64,000 nt of DNA from an uncultured Helicobacteraceae bacterium (lineage in GTDB: Bacteria > Campylobacterota > Campylobacteria > Campylobacterales > Helicobacteraceae). The DNA lies in the NCBI GenBank assembly GCA_947176375.1, contig CAMWQM010000005.1, positions 22,959 through 86,958 of the forward strand. The letters run 5' to 3'. The notes under the pieces were generated by a model. The model was not told the DNA's origin and made no database searches. It saw nothing but the letters and a program-made list of their open reading frames with translations. Positions 39,720 to 49,520 of this stretch are shown piece after piece. Position 1 is the stretch's first letter; each line of letters opens with the position of its first letter. A program made the position numbers and the translations under genes.

Positions 39720-40839
39720 CTAGTCTAATACTTCGCAATATAGTGCTGTTTCTACGGATACATGTGAATAGTTATCAAAAGGTTTAATTATTTGAAATGT
39801 ATATCCTAGATTCCAAGATTCTATTAATGGTTTAATATCAAAGAAATCACTTGCTTGATGATATATACTAATAATCATGGCTGGTTTTTGCTTCTCAATT
39901 GTCGTCTTAGCACCCTTTAAAAATTCCATTTCAAAGCCCTCAATATCAACCTTTATAAGTCCAACTTCGATATTATGCTTTTCTACGAAGCTATCAAGTG
40001 TGATAATTTCTATTTCTTCATATTTATCACTGCTATTATAAATCACACTTGACGCAGCACCTTGCAAACTAATTTTCATTGTAGTTTGACTTGAACCCAA
40101 GCCTTTATTTATAGGAATAATCCTCTTGGAATCATTTAATTTTAAACTTTTAAGCATTAAGTCAAAATTACTTTTTGTCGCCTCAAAACTATAAATATTT
40201 TTCTCTGTGTATTTTTCAAAAATAAGTGCACTATCTCCAACAAATCCCCCAACATCTATAACATCTTTCTGTTTTATTTTATGGAATGTTTTAAATGCAT
40301 TTAAATGATGTTTATGCCAAAATACGCTTACTTCAAAATGATTTATTGGTAAAAAATATCCATCATAAAAATATATATCATCACTAATTTCATAAATATT
40401 TGCATAAAATTCATTTTTTAACCTCTCCAATTCTAATATTTCTTCTGTATTTAGATTATCGCAAAAATCTGTTTTATGAATATAGCTACGACGTAAACGA
40501 GAGATAATCCTATAGACACATTCAATACTTTTCTTATCTAAATTTCTACATAATTTTTTTAATTTATCTAAAAATTCTTTATCTTCTACAGTGGCTTTTG
40601 CAATTGATTGTGCCATCAAGCCATATGTGTATAGTCTGTGGAAATTACTCGGTTTTATATGAAGTTTTGTTTTTTTTAAAATACGCCATCCAAAAATTTT
40701 ATACCTATTGCAAATAGATTCTACCCCCCCCCTCATTTATTTTTAATTCATTGATGTCTTTAGTAGATTCAAGTATTTTTATTCCAAATAAAGATAATAA
40801 CTTTCCATTTGGTGTTCTTTCAAATCGTAAAAATTTCAT
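39720..40839 (-). CDS. FkbM-family methyltransferase, phase-variable, out of frame (OFF)
   Basis: The FkbM domain (DVIDVGGFVGDSALIFEKY, the SAM site; LIKVDIEGFEMEFLKGA, the FkbM signature) is intact. The true start is the ATG at 40839 with AAGGAG 5 bases before it. From there the frame runs 36 codons to a G9 tract (40724-40732), then stops after five more codons at 40705. With 8 or 11 G the two parts join into one protein of about 372 residues. The internal ATG at 40736 overlaps the tract and has no ribosome site. Such enzymes methylate sugars of surface glycans. The switched state here is predicted OFF. Confidence 0.85.
40724..40732 (-). repeat. Phase-variation poly-G tract (G9)
   Basis: Nine G on the coding strand of the FkbM gene. 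Frame arithmetic: 8 or 11 G joins the upstream start to the methyltransferase; 9, as sequenced, does not. Tracts of this kind change length by slipped-strand mispairing in Helicobacter. Confidence 0.85.
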
Positions 40840-40864
40840 ATTTTCTCCTTATTAATAAAACCAT

Positions 40865-40870
40865 ATTATA
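40865..40870 (-). promoter_or_regulatory. -10 box for the FkbM gene
   Basis: TATAAT on the minus strand, 26 bases before the ATG at 40839. It supports 40839 as the true start, not the ATG within the G tract. Confidence 0.5.
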
Positions 40871-40961
40871 ACTTTATTTTTTATAATCGGTTAAGATTCC
40901 AACTTTTAAAGCTATTTATATTAAAATTTTAAAGATAAAAATCTTTAATCGTTAGATCTAT

Positions 40962-43763
40962 TTATCCTAGCTCATCAATTAGGAATTTTGCAGTATAGCT
41001 TTTGCTTTTAGAGGCATTTTTGGCTATTTCCTCTGGGCTTCCACAAGCAATTATCTTTCCACCTTTTACCCCGCCCTCTGGTCCTATGTCGATAATATAA
41101 TCAGCATTTTTAATCACATCTAAATTATGCTCAATAATTATCATACTATTTCCAAGACTCGTTAAATGGTGTAAAACTCGCACCAATTTATCAATATCAT
41201 CAAAATGAAGTCCTGTTGTAGGCTCATCTAAAATATAAAGCGTCTTTCCTGTATCTTTTTTACATAATTCTTTTGCAATTTTTATCCTTTGAGCTTCACC
41301 ACCGCTAAGACTTAAGGCATTTTGCCCTAGCGTTATATAACCTAGTCCTATATCATTTATAGTTTTTAGTTTTTGTGTGATTTTTGGAATTTTAGAGAAA
41401 AACTCCAATGCCTCGCTCACGCTCATATTTAGCACATCAGAAATATTTTTACCATTATATAAAACTTCCAAAGTCTGCTTATTATACTTCTTTCCACCGC
41501 ATTCATCGCATTTGACATTAATATCAGGTAAAAAGTGCATTTCGATCTTTATCTCACCCTCACCTTGACACTTCTCGCATCTCCCACCTTTAACATTAAA
41601 GCTAAAGCGTCCAATATTATAACCCCTAATCTTTGCCTCTTTCGTTTGAGAAAAAAGATTCCTAATATCATCCATCACACCTGTATATGTGGCTGGATTA
41701 CTCCTAGGGGTTCTGCCAATGGGGCTTTGGTCAAGATAAATTACTTTGTCAAGTTCCTCTAGCCCATTAATCGTAACACCATCAATCTTATTGATTTTTT
41801 TAGAGTGATTTAGAATCTCTTGGGCCATAGGCAGAAGCGTTTGAAGCACGATGGAACTTTTCCCACTCCCACTTACTCCTGTGATGCATACAAAATTTAG
41901 AAGTGGAATCTTAATATCTAAATTCTTAATATTATTAATATTTATATTTTTGATTTCTAGCCACTTTTCTTGCCCTCTTCGGTGAAAATATTTTATATCT
42001 TTTTTACCATAGACATATTGAGCAGTTAGTGTATTTGCCTTTTTTAAATCTTTAATATCCCCACTAAAAATTACCTCTCCCCCATTACTCCCAGCTCGTG
42101 GTCCAATATCTACGATAAAATCAGCTTGTTTAATCGTCTCTTTGTCGTGTTCTACGACAATTAGAGTGTTGCCTTTTTGCTGGAGATTACGCAAAGTTTT
42201 TATAAGCTTTATCGTATCCCTTTCATGCAATCCAATGCTAGGCTCATCTAGCACATACATCACTCCTGTAAGCCCACTGCCAATTTGAGATGCAATTCGT
42301 ATGCGTTGATTTTCACCACCGCTAATTGTCCTACTATCTCTACCTAAACTCAAATACCCAAGTCCAACATCATATAAAAAATAAAGTCTTTCTTTTATCT
42401 CTTTTAGAATATTATGGGCAATAAATTTCTGCTGTTTGCTCAAATAACTAAAGTTTTTCTCATCATTAAAAAGCTCAAAAACATTCTCTATGGGCATATC
42501 AATAATCTCACCAATTCCTTTATTTGCCACCTTTACGCTTAAAGATTCTAGCTTTAGCCTATGTCCATTGCATAAATCGCAAATTTTCTCGCTCATATAA
42601 TCACCTAGCCCATCTCTTTCGTCTTTAAACATATCATAAGCTATTTTCAAGATTCCTTCCCAAGTGCGAGTGATGGTGCTATTTTTCCACTCCATTTCGA
42701 ATTCTTTTGGGCTACCATATAAAAGAATCTTTTGCTTCTCATCACTCAAACTCTCAAAAGAATCTTCTATATTAATTTTTGCACTTTTGCAAAATGCCCT
42801 AAAAAGCTCACTATAGTAGCCCTTATTAAATCCAAACATCACCTTAACCCCACCATTATTCATAGGTAGGCTTTTATTTATCACCTTCTTAATATCGATT
42901 CTATAATTCACTCCAAGCCCATTACAACTAGGGCACGCACCTTTTGGGGAATTAAAAGAAAAGCTAAGTGGCTCTAACACCTCAAAGCTAATTTTACAAT
43001 CAAAACAGGCAAAATGCTCACTATAATGCGTCAATTCTTTCGTATCATTATCTAGCACTTCAATTTCTCCATAAGATTCTTTTAATCCTTTTTCAATCGC
43101 ACTTGCTATCCTAGCTTTATTTTCATCATTGATTGTAACCCTATCCAGCACAAGTTTTATCGTGTGTTTTTTGGTTTTACTTAATTCTATATTCTCATCA
43201 AGCCTAGTTAAAACACCATCTATCATAATCCTTAAATAGCCTTTTTGGCGGAAGCTTTGAAATGTGTCGCTAAAAGTCCCTTTTTTTTCCTTGACAATAG
43301 GTGCTAAAATCGTGATTTTAGAGCCATCTTTGAGACTCAAAACCTGATTTATAATATCTGTGCTACTCATATGAGAGATAGGCTTATTGCATTTGTGGCA
43401 GTACTGTTTGCCAACCCTAGCATATAGAAGTCTTAAATAATCATAAATTTCTGTAATAGTGCCAACAGTGGAGCGAGGATTCTTACTTGTGGTTTTTTGG
43501 TCTATTGCAATAGCAGGTGTTAGCCCCTCAATTTTATCAACTTCTGGTTTGCCAACCTTATCTAAAAACTGCCTGGCGTAGCTTGAGAGAGATTCTAAAT
43601 ATCGTCTTTGCCCCTCTGCATAGAGTGTATCAAAGGCTAGTGTGCTTTTTCCACTCCCGCTTAAGCCTGTAAAAACTATTAGTTTGTTTTTTGGAATCTC
43701 AAGATTAATATTTTTTAGATTATTCCCTCTTGCACCCATTATTTTTATTGTATCTAGCGACAT
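40962..43763 (-). CDS. uvrA: Excinuclease ABC subunit A
   Basis: Damage-recognition ATPase of nucleotide excision repair. Two ABC cassettes with Walker A GLSGSGKSTLAFD and GVSGSGKSS, signatures TISGGENQRIRIA and SLSGGEAQRIKIA, and zinc modules (CHKCNKP, CEKCQGEGEIK). I chose the ATG at 43763, with AGGAG 6 bases before it, giving 933 residues starting SLDTIKIMGARGNNLKN; an earlier in-frame start adds 16 hydrophobic residues. Monocistronic. Confidence 0.96.
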   Translation of the reverse strand: MSLDTIKIMGARGNNLKNINLEIPKNKLIVFTGLSGSGKSTLAFDTLYAEGQRRYLESLSSYARQFLDKVGKPEVDKIEGLTPAIAIDQKTTSKNPRSTVGTITEIYDYLRLLYARVGKQYCHKCNKPISHMSSTDIINQVLSLKDGSKITILAPIVKEKKGTFSDTFQSFRQKGYLRIMIDGVLTRLDENIELSKTKKHTIKLVLDRVTINDENKARIASAIEKGLKESYGEIEVLDNDTKELTHYSEHFACFDCKISFEVLEPLSFSFNSPKGACPSCNGLGVNYRIDIKKVINKSLPMNNGGVKVMFGFNKGYYSELFRAFCKSAKINIEDSFESLSDEKQKILLYGSPKEFEMEWKNSTITRTWEGILKIAYDMFKDERDGLGDYMSEKICDLCNGHRLKLESLSVKVANKGIGEIIDMPIENVFELFNDEKNFSYLSKQQKFIAHNILKEIKERLYFLYDVGLGYLSLGRDSRTISGGENQRIRIASQIGSGLTGVMYVLDEPSIGLHERDTIKLIKTLRNLQQKGNTLIVVEHDKETIKQADFIVDIGPRAGSNGGEVIFSGDIKDLKKANTLTAQYVYGKKDIKYFHRRGQEKWLEIKNININNIKNLDIKIPLLNFVCITGVSGSGKSSIVLQTLLPMAQEILNHSKKINKIDGVTINGLEELDKVIYLDQSPIGRTPRSNPATYTGVMDDIRNLFSQTKEAKIRGYNIGRFSFNVKGGRCEKCQGEGEIKIEMHFLPDINVKCDECGGKKYNKQTLEVLYNGKNISDVLNMSVSEALEFFSKIPKITQKLKTINDIGLGYITLGQNALSLSGGEAQRIKIAKELCKKDTGKTLYILDEPTTGLHFDDIDKLVRVLHHLTSLGNSMIIIEHNLDVIKNADYIIDIGPEGGVKGGKIIACGSPEEIAKNASKSKSYTAKFLIDELG

Positions 43764-43794
43764 TTTTGCTCCTAATAAAAAATAAAAAGCTAAT

Positions 43795-43800
43795 ATTATA
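43795..43800 (-). promoter_or_regulatory. -10 box for uvrA
   Basis: TATAAT preceded by TTGC on the minus strand, 32 bases before the uvrA ATG. Confidence 0.5.
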
Positions 43801-43891
43801 GCAAAAGTCAATTTAGTAAATAATAATTTTTATTAGTTAAGGAATCTATGATTTGATTCTATAAAAATATTTTGGATTTGGAAACTCATTT

Positions 43892-43970
43892 AAGTCCTAA
43901 ATATTTTTATAAAAGCAAATCAAGAAAGTATTTGTGTGGTAAAGTTTATAAGCTGCTGGCTAATACATAT
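43892..43970 (-). repeat. Dispersed degenerate coding repeat, copy D
   Basis: The most eroded copy. The minus strand reads TLPHKYFLDLLL with in-frame stops on both sides, matching the PHKYFLIV core of copies A-C. The DNA core around TTTGTGTGGT is shared. Confidence 0.5.
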
Positions 43971-44184
43971 TTTAAAAGCTAATCATAGAAATATAAAGCT
44001 AATTTAAAATCTAAAAGTTTTGATTCTAGAATTAAATAATAAATTAAAGCAAATCACACAAGATAAGCTCTAATTCCTGCAACATATTTGACTTTAAGTC
44101 TAAATTCTATGTTAGAGATTTAAAACAAACTTTATATTCTATAAACTACAATTCCAAAATATTTTCTCATTTTTTGGAGTGGTG

Positions 44185-44763
44185 ATGATATTTTTTATTG
44201 CTTTTATTGGTGCCATAACACCTGGTCCGGATATATTATTAGTCTTAAGGGCAGCACTTGCAAATGGCTTTAAAAGTGCATTTATGAGCCTATGTGGGAT
44301 AGCAACAGGCTGGGTGATATACCTTGCAATTTTATATTTTGGATTCGCACATATTTTAAAAGGAGATGTGGCTCAAATCGCACTCGGTCTATGCGGTGGA
44401 ATCTATCTAACCTACCTAGCTTTTTTATTATTAAAAGCAAAATCAAATAACCTAGATTTTAGCAAAAAGCAGCAAAGTGGATATATCAAAGGACTTATTA
44501 TCAACCTCTCAAACCCAAAGGCTATAATATTTTTTGGCATAATAGTTACGCCATATATGGATAAGAACTTGCTATTTAATGTGATATTGCTTTTCCTTGG
44601 GCTTATTAGCGCATTTTTAAGCGTAATAATTTTAGCAGTTTTTCTAAAGCGATTTATCACAAATAAATTATTTAATATCATCGATAAAGTCTGTGGTGTG
44701 ATATTTTTAGCATTTGCAATTAGCTTGTTTATAATGGCGGTTGAAAAAATTTTAGAGTTTTAG
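44185..44763 (+). CDS. LysE/RhtB-family amino-acid exporter
   Basis: A 192-residue inner-membrane protein with about six hydrophobic segments. FIAFIGAITPGPDILLVLRAAL is the LysE/RhtB signature region (PGPD), and LSNPKAIIFFG is the second conserved block. Exports amino acids such as threonine or homoserine lactone relatives; substrate unknown. The sequence reads GTG GTG ATG; the ATG at 44185 has GGAG 5 bases before. murG follows after 10 bases. Confidence 0.85.
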   Translation: MIFFIAFIGAITPGPDILLVLRAALANGFKSAFMSLCGIATGWVIYLAILYFGFAHILKGDVAQIALGLCGGIYLTYLAFLLLKAKSNNLDFSKKQQSGYIKGLIINLSNPKAIIFFGIIVTPYMDKNLLFNVILLFLGLISAFLSVIILAVFLKRFITNKLFNIIDKVCGVIFLAFAISLFIMAVEKILEF

Positions 44764-44773
44764 AGGTGGTGGA

Positions 44774-45820
44774 ATGAATATAGCAATCACAGGTGGCGGA
44801 ACAGGCGGACATTTAAGCGTAGCAAAAGCTTTAGCTCTGGAATGTAAAAATAGAGGCTTTAGAGTTATATATATTGGCTCTACTAATGGACAAGACAAGC
44901 TTTGGTTTGAAAATTGCAATATTTTTTCTAAAAGCTATTTTTTGAAGACAACAGGTGTGGTGAATAAAAAAGGATTTGGTAAATTTAAAGCCCTAGCTTT
45001 GCAGTTTAGCGCAGTTATGAAATGCAGAAAAATACTAAAACAAAATAATATACAAAGCATAATTAGTGTAGGTGGATACAGCGCTGGTGGAGGGGCAATG
45101 GCAAGCATAATTTGCAAGATTCCACTTTTTATCCACGAGCAGAATGCGAGGTTGGGTAATTTAAATAAGATTCTATCTCCATTTGCAACAAATATTTTTA
45201 GCTCTTTTAAAATAAATTCTAAATATTTTATACAAACCTCTTATCCAATAAATAACGAATTTTTTAAACTACAAAGGAAAAGGCAGAATCTAGAATCTAT
45301 CCTTTTTATAGGCGGTTCTCAAGGGGCAATGGCAATCAATGACTTCGCACTAAATATTGTTAATGATTTACTAAATAGAAATATAAAAATTATTCATCAA
45401 TGCGGTGTAAATGACTTTGAGCAGGTTAGAGATAAATATAAAAAGCTAGGGGTGCTAGATAAAATCGATTTATTTGCATTTGAGCCTAATTTGATTAATA
45501 AGATTATAAAGGCAGATTTTTGCATATCACGAGCTGGCGCAAGTAGTCTCTGGGAGCTGTGTGCTAATGGACTTCCAACTTATTTTATCCCATATCCATT
45601 TGCTGCAAAAAATCATCAATATTACAATGCACTTTTTTTAAAAGACAAAGGGCTTTGCGAAGTGGTAGAGCAGAAGAATCTTAATAAAGAGAATTTTTTT
45701 AAATATTTAGATTCTGTTCAATTAGAACAAGTTAGCCTAAAACTAATGCAAGAAATTAATAATGATGGTAGCAAGGAGATTGTAGATAGGATTACTAAAT
45801 TTTTAGAAAATAGAAAATAG
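44774..45820 (+). CDS. murG: UDP-N-acetylglucosamine--undecaprenyl-pyrophosphoryl-MurNAc-pentapeptide transferase
   Basis: Makes lipid II from lipid I at the inner membrane. GT-B fold with ITGGGTGGHLSVAKAL, ISVGGYSAGGGAMAS, HEQNARLG, FIGGSQGAMAIND and SRAGASSLWELCANG. 348 residues. Probably co-transcribed with the LysE-type exporter (10-base gap). Complements UppS, PBP2 and MltD/RlpA elsewhere in the window. Confidence 0.95.
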   Translation: MNIAITGGGTGGHLSVAKALALECKNRGFRVIYIGSTNGQDKLWFENCNIFSKSYFLKTTGVVNKKGFGKFKALALQFSAVMKCRKILKQNNIQSIISVGGYSAGGGAMASIICKIPLFIHEQNARLGNLNKILSPFATNIFSSFKINSKYFIQTSYPINNEFFKLQRKRQNLESILFIGGSQGAMAINDFALNIVNDLLNRNIKIIHQCGVNDFEQVRDKYKKLGVLDKIDLFAFEPNLINKIIKADFCISRAGASSLWELCANGLPTYFIPYPFAAKNHQYYNALFLKDKGLCEVVEQKNLNKENFFKYLDSVQLEQVSLKLMQEINNDGSKEIVDRITKFLENRK

Positions 45821-46027
45821 CTATTTTTTTTGAAGCTTAAGTTAAAAGCGCATTTAGTAGAATGTAAGATCATCACTTTTATCTAGATTAAATTAAATCT
45901 AGGACTATTTTAGCTTCTAAAGCATTAAAAAGTTCTAGTTTAAAAATAATTTAGAATTCAAAAATAAGCCTTTTGCTTTTATAGCAATAGTCATCCTTCG
46001 CAATTTTTAAGAATTTTAATTTAGTAG

Positions 46028-49000
46028 CTAACCTTTCTTAAAATTGTAAATCCTAGATTTTGATAAAGCACTCTTAAAGCCTATGTTTGCATTTAGATTT
46101 AGTGTATTTTCTATAAGCCCAAAATCCCCACCTAAAAGGATATAAATATAATTTTTATTCCCGCCATATTTTGCTATTTCAAATCTATTTGCACTTCCTA
46201 CAAAACTCATTTGTATAGAATTTGAATTATTTAGCAAAAACTGCTCAAAACTCACTTTAGCAAATAAATAGCTCTCATCCACATAAAATCTATACTCCAC
46301 TCCAATATCAAGGCTAATCTCGACGCTACTTTGTGAAGCTATATTTTGAGCAATATTGCCAATGCTTTGATATTTTGGTGTTAGGTTATAATAGACATTT
46401 AGCCCAATGCTAGGCTTAAAAAAGTGATTTTCAAGCAGATTCGCCAAATATCCATAATTTGCACTTAAATTAAATCCATAAGATAGAAATCTAGCCCTAC
46501 TCTTCCCTAAAAAATAGCCCTCACTTTCATTTATCCCTAGATTAAAATTAGCACTAATATCAATTTCAGAATTTTGCAAATAGATTCTTGAGTAAAGCCC
46601 TGCGAGCAAATTATTTGATAAATTAGTAGAATTTAGCATTCCATAAGATACACTTCCACCTAGTAAGAAGTTATCCATAATCTTCCTATCATATCCGACA
46701 ATAAACCCAAATGAAGCAAGAGTGCTATTGTCAAACTTCCCAAAAATCCCAAAAATAGAGGCATAAAGATTATTTAGATAGTCAAATTCCTGCTCATAAA
46801 TCTTTACCATATTTCTAAAAATACTCTCATTAAAATCCTCCCCCAAATAGCTCTCATCAATAGAATCTTCATTTAAGTTTTTTGGTAAATCTGAGGAGAT
46901 TGTGCGAATTTGCAGATTTTGCCTTTTACTTGCCTGTGCATAGAAATTTGTCGTAGTAGCTTTATTTAATCGATTTAGATTTGATAGATTGCTTGCTAAT
47001 ATTAGGCTAGTTTGTAAACTGGCTCTATTTGCCTTTGCTATATTTGAATTTATATTTTTTAGCTCATTTGAGATTTGAGATGGACTTGAGATGATTTGAG
47101 ATAGCATATTTTCGCCCTTAATGGCTTTTAGCTCATCTAGCATATCTAATGTGCCCTGATTTTGCAAAGTATTTTTTGCCTCTTCTTGTAAAATATTTTC
47201 TAGATTCTGCTTCAAAGCGGAATCTTTATAAGAGTATGTAACACTAAATTTGCTATTTTCATATTTCCTTGTAATATCCAAATACTCTTTTTTTATCACT
47301 AAATTATCAGTTACATTGATATTATCTTTTTTTGATTCTAAATCTGTGGCTGTGCCTGTTACATTAAAAATTTCATAAGCTATATTTGTCTGCATAGGTT
47401 TGGTGCTAAAGTTTAAATTTATATTTGAATTTTTAGTGTTATCACTAGGAGAGGTAGTATCTTGCAAGATATTTGTAATATTGTTTAAAGTTATTATTCC
47501 ATTATTTCCATTGATATAATTTATTGTGCCATTCCCCCAATCAAAATTGCTAATTGTTAATGTGGAATCTTTTAGTGCAGTGATATTCCCACCTATATTT
47601 CCACCACCTGTGCTATCAGCTCCATAGTTTTTGAAATTTCCTTGTATAGTAAATATTGAGCCATTAAGTGTTACCACATTACCTTTATTTTCCACATTTC
47701 CTGCTATTTTAGAATTTCCTTTTGATTGAATAGTGCTAGAGAAAGTTTGAGTGATTTTTGCATATTCTACACACATACCTTTACTATCGTATTGATTGCA
47801 TTTTAGTAAATCAACTATATCATTAAATGTTTTTGAATCGTTTTTAATATCAGCAGTTAGGGTTTTGCTCTCTAAAGTGATAGTGCTAGTAATACCACGA
47901 GAGCCTATTGTTTCGTATTCATCGCATTTGGTAGAATCTTGTTGATTATATATTTTACATCTATTGCTATCTTTTATAGCCTCACTTAATACATTATTAT
48001 TAATAGTTCCTTTTGTTGAGCCATCTTTTTTATTTATTTGGCTATCTTCTCTAACTACTATACTCCCACCATTATTACTAAAATAATCTACACTTATTGT
48101 CCCACCATTTGCATTAAAAATTCCTTTATTGTCTATATTCTCAGCCTTTAGATTCCCACTATTTGCATTGAATGTTCCTTGAAGATTCTCCAAAGTTTTT
48201 ATATCCAAATTTGCACCATCTAAATTAATAATACTTCTAGAATCTTGATTAGTCAAAGTTTTATTTTGTATTGTTAGATTTCCGCTTTTTAGCTCCATCT
48301 TGCCATTATTTAACATATTAGCTTCACTTGTTAGCTTTACATTGCCATCTAGGCTAAATATTCCTAAAGCTTCATTCACAAAAATTTGCACTTCATTTGC
48401 TGCTACGCTTGATATTTTAAATTCACCAGCTTTTAGAGCTGTATTTCCACTATTTATAAAGCTTTTTAGTTCTACATTACTACTTACTTCCAAATTTTTT
48501 GTATTATTTATAATTGTAAAATTATTATTCCCACCACTAATTGAAAAATCGCCATTATTGGTGATAATTCCTTTGTTTGTTCCACCGCTAACTATTAGAT
48601 TAGAATAATTCTTAAAATCTTTGCTATTTGCAGAATTAGCAGAATCTTTAAAGCCAAAAGTATTAGTGCCATTACTTATTTTTATCTCTCCACTATTACT
48701 ATTTATGCTTGTAAATGTATTTTCTCCACCATTAATGTTTATATTATTTGTGTTATTAACTGCCACATTAGTTCCACCGCTAATATTAATCTTTCCATTG
48801 TTATTAATATTTGCTGTTGTTTCTCCTCCACTAATTTTTACCACTCCTCCACACTCACTTACATTCGCACACTCAAATTGACTACTTGTGTAGTTATTAA
48901 TATTAATACTGCCATTTCCGCCGCTAATATTGACTTTTGCATAATTATCAATTTGATTGATAAGAAAATTGCCATTACTAATATTTACTTCGCTACCATA

Positions 49001-49516
49001 GCCTCTATTATTACCTCTACTAATATCACCATTTATAATACTTCCTATATTTGTCGTTCCACCACTAATATTTAATTTAGATATTTCAGTAAATCCATTA
49101 TTATAAGTTGAAACATTATTTATTATATGATTTGAAGTGAATTTTCCATTTTTTACATTAATTTCTTTATTTTCTTGTTTAACATATTCACCATCATTAC
49201 CAAAATATAGAGTTTGTAGCTGTTCTATATACACATCGCCACCATTAACCTCTATTTTACCTCCTGTGTTATCTTTAATACCAAGATAAATCATATTTTG
49301 CCCATTACTAATTTCTAGTTTTCCGCCTGTGCTTTCTATTGATTGAATGATATTGATATTATTAAATGTTTCTTCACCTCTATCTATCGTGCAGTTTAAC
49401 ACTCCACTAGATTCTGTGCAATTATTTGCCGCCAGAATCTTGCTTGCTATTAGCATATTTAGCACTACAAGTATTAAGAACTTTCTCCATTGAAAACTAT
49501 ATTTACCCTCCTCCAT
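46028..49516 (-). CDS. Autotransporter outer-membrane protein with Gly/Asn-rich passenger
   Basis: A 1162-residue type V secreted protein. A signal sequence lies around residues 10-29 (LILVVLNMLIASKILAANN). The passenger (about 30-830) is a long series of beta-helix-like units of the form (I/V)xISGGxN, such as KINISGGTNVAVNNT and GEIKISNGTNTFG, many encoded by near-repeats. The last 280 residues are the autotransporter barrel (FGFIVGYDRKIMDNFLLGGS, VGVEYRFYVDESYLFAKVSF). The chain ends FKSALSKSRIYNFKKG rather than in the usual terminal aromatic residue. Probable surface adhesin; substrate unknown. Its ATG is 5 bases after the permease gene. Confidence 0.85.
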   Translation of the reverse strand: MEEGKYSFQWRKFLILVVLNMLIASKILAANNCTESSGVLNCTIDRGEETFNNINIIQSIESTGGKLEISNGQNMIYLGIKDNTGGKIEVNGGDVYIEQLQTLYFGNDGEYVKQENKEINVKNGKFTSNHIINNVSTYNNGFTEISKLNISGGTTNIGSIINGDISRGNNRGYGSEVNISNGNFLINQIDNYAKVNISGGNGSININNYTSSQFECANVSECGGVVKISGGETTANINNNGKINISGGTNVAVNNTNNININGGENTFTSINSNSGEIKISNGTNTFGFKDSANSANSKDFKNYSNLIVSGGTNKGIITNNGDFSISGGNNNFTIINNTKNLEVSSNVELKSFINSGNTALKAGEFKISSVAANEVQIFVNEALGIFSLDGNVKLTSEANMLNNGKMELKSGNLTIQNKTLTNQDSRSIINLDGANLDIKTLENLQGTFNANSGNLKAENIDNKGIFNANGGTISVDYFSNNGGSIVVREDSQINKKDGSTKGTINNNVLSEAIKDSNRCKIYNQQDSTKCDEYETIGSRGITSTITLESKTLTADIKNDSKTFNDIVDLLKCNQYDSKGMCVEYAKITQTFSSTIQSKGNSKIAGNVENKGNVVTLNGSIFTIQGNFKNYGADSTGGGNIGGNITALKDSTLTISNFDWGNGTINYINGNNGIITLNNITNILQDTTSPSDNTKNSNINLNFSTKPMQTNIAYEIFNVTGTATDLESKKDNINVTDNLVIKKEYLDITRKYENSKFSVTYSYKDSALKQNLENILQEEAKNTLQNQGTLDMLDELKAIKGENMLSQIISSPSQISNELKNINSNIAKANRASLQTSLILASNLSNLNRLNKATTTNFYAQASKRQNLQIRTISSDLPKNLNEDSIDESYLGEDFNESIFRNMVKIYEQEFDYLNNLYASIFGIFGKFDNSTLASFGFIVGYDRKIMDNFLLGGSVSYGMLNSTNLSNNLLAGLYSRIYLQNSEIDISANFNLGINESEGYFLGKSRARFLSYGFNLSANYGYLANLLENHFFKPSIGLNVYYNLTPKYQSIGNIAQNIASQSSVEISLDIGVEYRFYVDESYLFAKVSFEQFLLNNSNSIQMSFVGSANRFEIAKYGGNKNYIYILLGGDFGLIENTLNLNANIGFKSALSKSRIYNFKKG

Positions 49517-49520
49517 TAAG

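Larger units (their letters stand above)
43764..44178. other. Intergenic region with decayed coding repeat
   Basis: The divergent spacer between uvrA and the LysE-type gene. It holds the uvrA promoter at the left, repeat copy D, and a possible TACAAT -10 box for the exporter at 44147-44152. No gene seen. Confidence 0.45.

Noticed and set aside
40736..40736. The ATG at 40736 as the normal start of the FkbM methyltransferase
   Set aside because: It lies at the edge of the G9 tract with no ribosome site, while an upstream ATG at 40839 has AAGGAG and a -10 box and is in frame at 8 or 11 G.
48300..49075. Three plus-strand open frames opposite the autotransporter passenger
   Set aside because: They are mirror images of the low-complexity repeat codons of the real gene, with no ribosome sites and no recognisable domain.
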